Assembly: GCA_964416195.1 (NCBI GenBank)
Contig: CAYQDB010000023.1
Coordinates: forward strand, 1-34,618
Direction of reading: 5' to 3'
DNA: 34,618 nucleotides
Origin: CAYQDB01 sp964416195
GTDB taxonomy: Bacteria > Zixibacteria > MSB-5A5 > GN15 > FEB-12
Below the pieces are notes generated by a model. The model worked only from the letters and a program-made list of their open reading frames with translations, ran no database searches and had not been told where the DNA came from. Made by a program: the position numbers and the translations under genes. This document shows positions 31,798-34,618 of this stretch, piece by piece (the first letter of the stretch is position 1; each line of letters begins with the position of its first letter).

Positions 31798-32217
31798 ATG
31801 CCTGACAAAATCAGAGTCCTCTTAGCAAAACCCGGTCTGGATGGTCATGACCGGGGGATCAAAGTGATTGCGGCGGCTTTGCGCGACGCCGGGATGGAAG
31901 TCATCTACACCGGTCTGCGGCAGACGCCGACGATGATTGTCGATGCCGCTATCCAGGAAGATGTTGATGCTATCGGTGTGTCGATTCTTTCCGGGGCGCA
32001 CATGACATTGTTTCCGGCGATCCTTGACGAGTTGAAAAAGAAAAACGCCGAGGACATCATGCTCTTCGGTGGGGGAATTATCCCCGAAGACGACAAGGAA
32101 GAACTGGAAAAAATGGGAGTGGCCAAGATTTTCACTCCCGGCGCGCCGACTGAAGCGGCCATTGAGTTTCTGCGACAGACCATTGCCCGGAAAAACGCCG
32201 CCAAGAAGGATTTATAG
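31798..32217 (+). CDS. Methylmalonyl-CoA mutase, B12-binding small subunit
   Basis: The 139-residue protein is a stand-alone cobalamin-binding Rossmann domain: KPGLDGHDRGIKV carries the DxHxxG motif whose His ligates cobalt, followed by SILSGAHMTLFP and GGGIIPEDD. It completes the catalytic subunit at 29402. The ATG at 31798 has no strong ribosome site, and a terminator-like hairpin lies just upstream, so expression may be low or need its own promoter. The acyl-CoA dehydrogenase gene follows after 45 bases. Confidence 0.93.
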   Translation: MPDKIRVLLAKPGLDGHDRGIKVIAAALRDAGMEVIYTGLRQTPTMIVDAAIQEDVDAIGVSILSGAHMTLFPAILDELKKKNAEDIMLFGGGIIPEDDKEELEKMGVAKIFTPGAPTEAAIEFLRQTIARKNAAKKDL

Positions 32218-32262
32218 ACAGCAAGAGGCATAACTGAACATAGTTGCGCTCACGGAGGAAGT

Positions 32263-32874
32263 ATGCCGTATAACGTTGACCCCAAGCAGCAGGCTGTCAG
32301 GGACGAAGTAAAGGCTTTTGCCGAAAAGGAGATACACCCGATCAGCGAAGAGATGGACCGCATGGGCGAATCGCGGAAATTCCCCACCGACCTTTACCGC
32401 AAGATCGGCACGGCGGGGTTTATCGGTTATGCCATGATGACCCTTGACTCCGCCCGTATCGGTGTGGCGGCACAGGGTATCGGCATAGCCCAGCGTGCCC
32501 TTGATGAGTCAGTAACCTATGCCAAAAAACGCGTGGCATTTGGCGCTCCCATCGCCAAACTACAGGCAATTCAGTGGATGATTGCCGACATGTCGACCCG
32601 GCTGGAGGCTGCCCGCTGCTTGACGTACAAGGTGGCCATGATGCAAGATAAGGGAGAAAGGTTCTCGCTGGAGGCGGCGCAAGTCAAGCTGTACGCCTCA
32701 GAGACGGCCGGGTTCTGTGTTGATAGGGCTATGCAGATACATGCCAGTTACGGTTACATCGATGAGTATTCGGTAATTGAGAAACTGTATCGCGACCAGC
32801 GTGTGCTTGAAATCTATGAGGGCACTTCCGAAGTGCAACGCCTAGTGATAGCGGGCAATGTCATAGGACGCTGA
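32263..32874 (+). CDS. Acyl-CoA dehydrogenase with in-frame internal deletion
   Basis: The 203-residue product is half the usual ~380. Residues 1-55 match the first N-terminal helices (RDEVKAFAEKEIHP... LYRKIGTAGFIG). The sequence then jumps to AMMTLDSARIGVAAQGIGIAQ, the start of the C-terminal helical domain, and continues normally to the catalytic Glu186 in IYEGTSEVQRLVIA. The rest of the N-terminal helical domain and the whole FAD/substrate beta domain, about 175 residues, are missing without a frameshift; the junction is near 32428. GGAGG precedes ATG 32263. FAD and substrate binding are very likely lost. The family normally oxidises acyl-CoA to enoyl-CoA. It overlaps the next gene by one base (TGATG type). 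Confidence 0.85.
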   Translation: MPYNVDPKQQAVRDEVKAFAEKEIHPISEEMDRMGESRKFPTDLYRKIGTAGFIGYAMMTLDSARIGVAAQGIGIAQRALDESVTYAKKRVAFGAPIAKLQAIQWMIADMSTRLEAARCLTYKVAMMQDKGERFSLEAAQVKLYASETAGFCVDRAMQIHASYGYIDEYSVIEKLYRDQRVLEIYEGTSEVQRLVIAGNVIGR

Positions 32875-33707
32875 TGAAATTTGGCGACTTTGAAATACAT
32901 TCCTTCGTCGAGCAGGAGTTCCGGCTCGACGGAGGTACCATGTTCGGCGTGGTACCGAAAGTTATCTGGCAGCGGATGGTGCCTGCGAACGGGAACAACC
33001 TCATCCCGATGAAGACGAACATCTTCGTACTGAAGGCGCATGGAAAGACTATGATATTCGACGCCGGTTTGGGTGACACACTCTCCGACCGCGAGAAGAA
33101 GATATATGCTACCGATGGCATTTCGCATCTGGAATCGGGACTGGCCTCGCTTGGGCTTACTACCGACGACATCGACTACGTCATATTGACACATCTGCAC
33201 ACCGACCATGTCGGCGGCGCGGTGAAACTGGTCAACGGCGAGTTCGCACCACGCTTCAAGAACGCGAAGTACCTTATCAGCAAGGAAGAGTGGGAAGTAG
33301 CCACGCACCCTGATGAACGGACTTTGGCGGTGTACGTCCCCAAGCGCTATTTCGCCCTCAAGGATGCCGGTCAAGTCGAATTGATTGACGCCAACACGGA
33401 GTTGTTTCCGGGAATAACAGCAGTTCATACTGGTGGGCACACACAAGGCCATTATGGTTTGCAGATGGAATCAGGTGGTCGGAAGGTTTGGTACTATGCC
33501 GACATCTTCTGCACCTCCCATCATGTACGCGTGCCGTATGTTCCCGCCACCGACCTCTTCCCGCTTCAATCGATGGACGTAAAACGCAAGACGCTACCGG
33601 AGATCATTGGTGACAGGATCGTCATGGCGTTCGACCATGACATAGACTTATCTTTTGGACTAGTTGTTCAGGAGGAAAAGAAGATCACAGTAACTGATGT
33701 CAGTTAA
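32874..33707 (+). CDS. MBL-fold metallo-hydrolase
   Basis: The 277-residue protein has the metallo-beta-lactamase-fold signature THLHTDHVGG (HxHxDH), a downstream metal His in TGGHTQGHYG, and a terminal metal Asp/His region (YYADIFCTSHH, FDHDID). These bind two metal ions for hydrolysis of an ester, thioester or lactone. Substrate unknown; the place in a propionate-type operon suggests a thioester or similar acyl compound. ATG 32874 overlaps the preceding stop, indicating translational coupling. No signal peptide, so cytoplasmic. Confidence 0.85.
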   Translation: MKFGDFEIHSFVEQEFRLDGGTMFGVVPKVIWQRMVPANGNNLIPMKTNIFVLKAHGKTMIFDAGLGDTLSDREKKIYATDGISHLESGLASLGLTTDDIDYVILTHLHTDHVGGAVKLVNGEFAPRFKNAKYLISKEEWEVATHPDERTLAVYVPKRYFALKDAGQVELIDANTELFPGITAVHTGGHTQGHYGLQMESGGRKVWYYADIFCTSHHVRVPYVPATDLFPLQSMDVKRKTLPEIIGDRIVMAFDHDIDLSFGLVVQEEKKITVTDVS

Positions 33708-33718
33708 AAAAACAGTAG

Positions 33719-33759
33719 GTCGGGTTCCGAATCCGCCAAAGGCGGATGAGAAACCCGAC
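33719..33759. repeat. Two-part palindromic intergenic repeat
   Basis: Outer arms GTCGGGTT (33719-33726)/AACCCGAC (33752-33759) and inner arms ATCCGCC (33731-33737)/GGCGGAT (33741-33747) around an AAA loop form a long hairpin with an asymmetric internal loop. It has the form of a REP-like element and may also stabilise or separate the neighbouring transcripts. Confidence 0.55.
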
Positions 33760-33794
33760 AATGCTTCTGAGAGATTATATAAAACTGAGAGACT

Positions 33795-34618
33795 ATGTCT
33801 ATTGAGGACAAACTAAACCGTTTGGAGCAGATGCGATCCAAAGCCAGACTCGGCGGCGGTGAAAAGCGCATCGAGGCTCAACACAAAAAAGGCAAACTGA
33901 CCGCCCGGGAGCGGATTGAACTGCTGGTCGATGCTAACTCCTTTGAGGAGTTTGATATGTTCGTCACGCACCGCTCCACCGATTTCGGGTTAGCCGAACA
34001 GAAGTTCCTCGGAGACGGTGTCATCACCGGTTGTGGGAAAATAGGGGGACGTCCGGTCTTTATTTTCTCACAGGACTTTACTGTCTTTGGCGGCTCTCTA
34101 TCCGAAGCGCATGCCGAGAAGGTCTGCAAGATCATGGACATAGCTATGAAAGTCGGCGCGCCGGTTATCGGTCTGAACGATTCCGGTGGAGCGCGCATTC
34201 AGGAAGGGGTGGTGTCACTCGGCGGCTATGCAGATATTTTTCTGCGAAACACCCTCGCCTCCGGTGTTGTGCCGCAGATCTCGGCTATTCTTGGCCCCTG
34301 CGCCGGCGGTGCAGTCTACAGCCCGGCCATTACCGACTTCGTACTGATGACCAAGGGGACCTCTTACATGTTTGTCACGGGCCCCAACGTGGTCAAGACG
34401 GTCACCCATGAAGTGGTCACCTCCGAAGAGCTGGGCGGCGCCACCATTCATGCCACCAAATCCGGCGTGGCGCACTTTGCCTGTGAAAATGAGGCGGACG
34501 TTATCGCCAAGCTAAAACAACTACTTCAATATATCCCCCAGAACAACTGCGAAGACCCCCCTATCGTCGAGTGTACCGATCCTCTCGACCGTGAGGATGA
34601 CGAACTGAATCAGATCAT
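33795..34618 (+). CDS. Acyl-CoA carboxylase carboxyltransferase (beta) subunit, partial at right edge
   Basis: The first 274 codons are seen: MSIEDKLNRLEQMR, then KGKLTARERIELLVD, FTVFGGSLSEAHAEKVCKIMD, the carboxybiotin/acyl-CoA oxyanion loops LNDSGGARIQEGVVSLGGYADIF and GPCAGGAVYSPAITDFVLM, and GPNVVKTVTHEVVTSEELGG. This is the PccB/MmdA family, which carboxylates propionyl-CoA to methylmalonyl-CoA or, in the sodium pump form, decarboxylates it. The mutase upstream makes a propionyl/methylmalonyl-CoA role likely. The choice between carboxylase and decarboxylase depends on partners outside the window. The start ATG 33795 has GAGAG a few bases upstream. Confidence 0.9.
   Translation, partial: MSIEDKLNRLEQMRSKARLGGGEKRIEAQHKKGKLTARERIELLVDANSFEEFDMFVTHRSTDFGLAEQKFLGDGVITGCGKIGGRPVFIFSQDFTVFGGSLSEAHAEKVCKIMDIAMKVGAPVIGLNDSGGARIQEGVVSLGGYADIFLRNTLASGVVPQISAILGPCAGGAVYSPAITDFVLMTKGTSYMFVTGPNVVKTVTHEVVTSEELGGATIHATKSGVAHFACENEADVIAKLKQLLQYIPQNNCEDPPIVECTDPLDREDDELNQI

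Noticed and set aside
32814..33452. 212-codon minus-strand ORF across the dehydrogenase/MBL junction
   Set aside because: Antisense to two supported genes and without domain character.
1..34618. CRISPR arrays, tRNA or rRNA genes
   Set aside because: No regularly spaced direct repeats and no TPsiC-like or rRNA core sequence was noticed on either strand; this was a visual scan, not a covariance search.

Overview
The window looks like a chromosomal segment of a free-living, heterotrophic Gram-negative-type bacterium of roughly balanced base composition. Several features point loosely to the FCB side of the tree, perhaps a lineage such as Zixibacteria. These are secreted proteins with BACON-like repeats ending in a dockerin-like domain, a secreted M1 metallopeptidase, an outer-membrane beta-barrel protein, a mitochondrial-type citrate synthase and a split B12-dependent methylmalonyl-CoA mutase. 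The phylum is an inference from gene style only; there is no rRNA or ribosomal protein here to settle it.

Layout. Bases 1-5110 (minus strand) carry secreted proteins: an M1 peptidase cut by the left edge, a BACON/dockerin-like protein, and a short truncated paralogue behind a strong promoter and a long, structured leader. Bases 5111-10778 (minus) form a nucleic-acid/proteolysis cluster: a small zinc-ribbon protein, a Ski2-like helicase with a C-terminal winged-helix domain, and a Lon protease whose ATPase motifs are degraded while its protease dyad is intact. Bases 11032-12989 hold a beta-propeller protein and an outer-membrane protein. Bases 13162-18003 hold pyruvate:ferredoxin oxidoreductase (nifJ), dCTP deaminase and an Rrf2 regulator. 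A corrinoid adenosyltransferase is divergent at 18257.

Bases about 18930-20470 are a visibly AT-rich block with a thioredoxin/thioredoxin reductase pair. It abuts the 3' two-thirds of a second, base-composition-native trxB that has lost its FAD-binding N-terminus and carries a one-base deletion in a G7 run. This reads as replacement of a resident gene by an acquired one, although an assembly chimera is possible. Two PAS/HAMP-type histidine kinases follow (21604-25656) with no response regulator beside them. Next is a two-gene module (25887-27596) of unknown function: a Panacea-like N-domain fused to DUF488, plus a Cys/His-motif partner.

From 27727 to the right edge the theme is central carbon and propionate metabolism: citrate synthase behind a perfect CRP/FNR-type operator, methylmalonyl-CoA mutase large and B12-binding subunits split by a REP-associated transposase, an acyl-CoA dehydrogenase with an in-frame internal deletion, an MBL-fold hydrolase, and a carboxyltransferase subunit cut by the right edge. 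The adenosyltransferase at 18257 would supply adenosylcobalamin to the mutase. I saw no tRNA, rRNA or CRISPR array. Coordinates of small sites were counted by hand.
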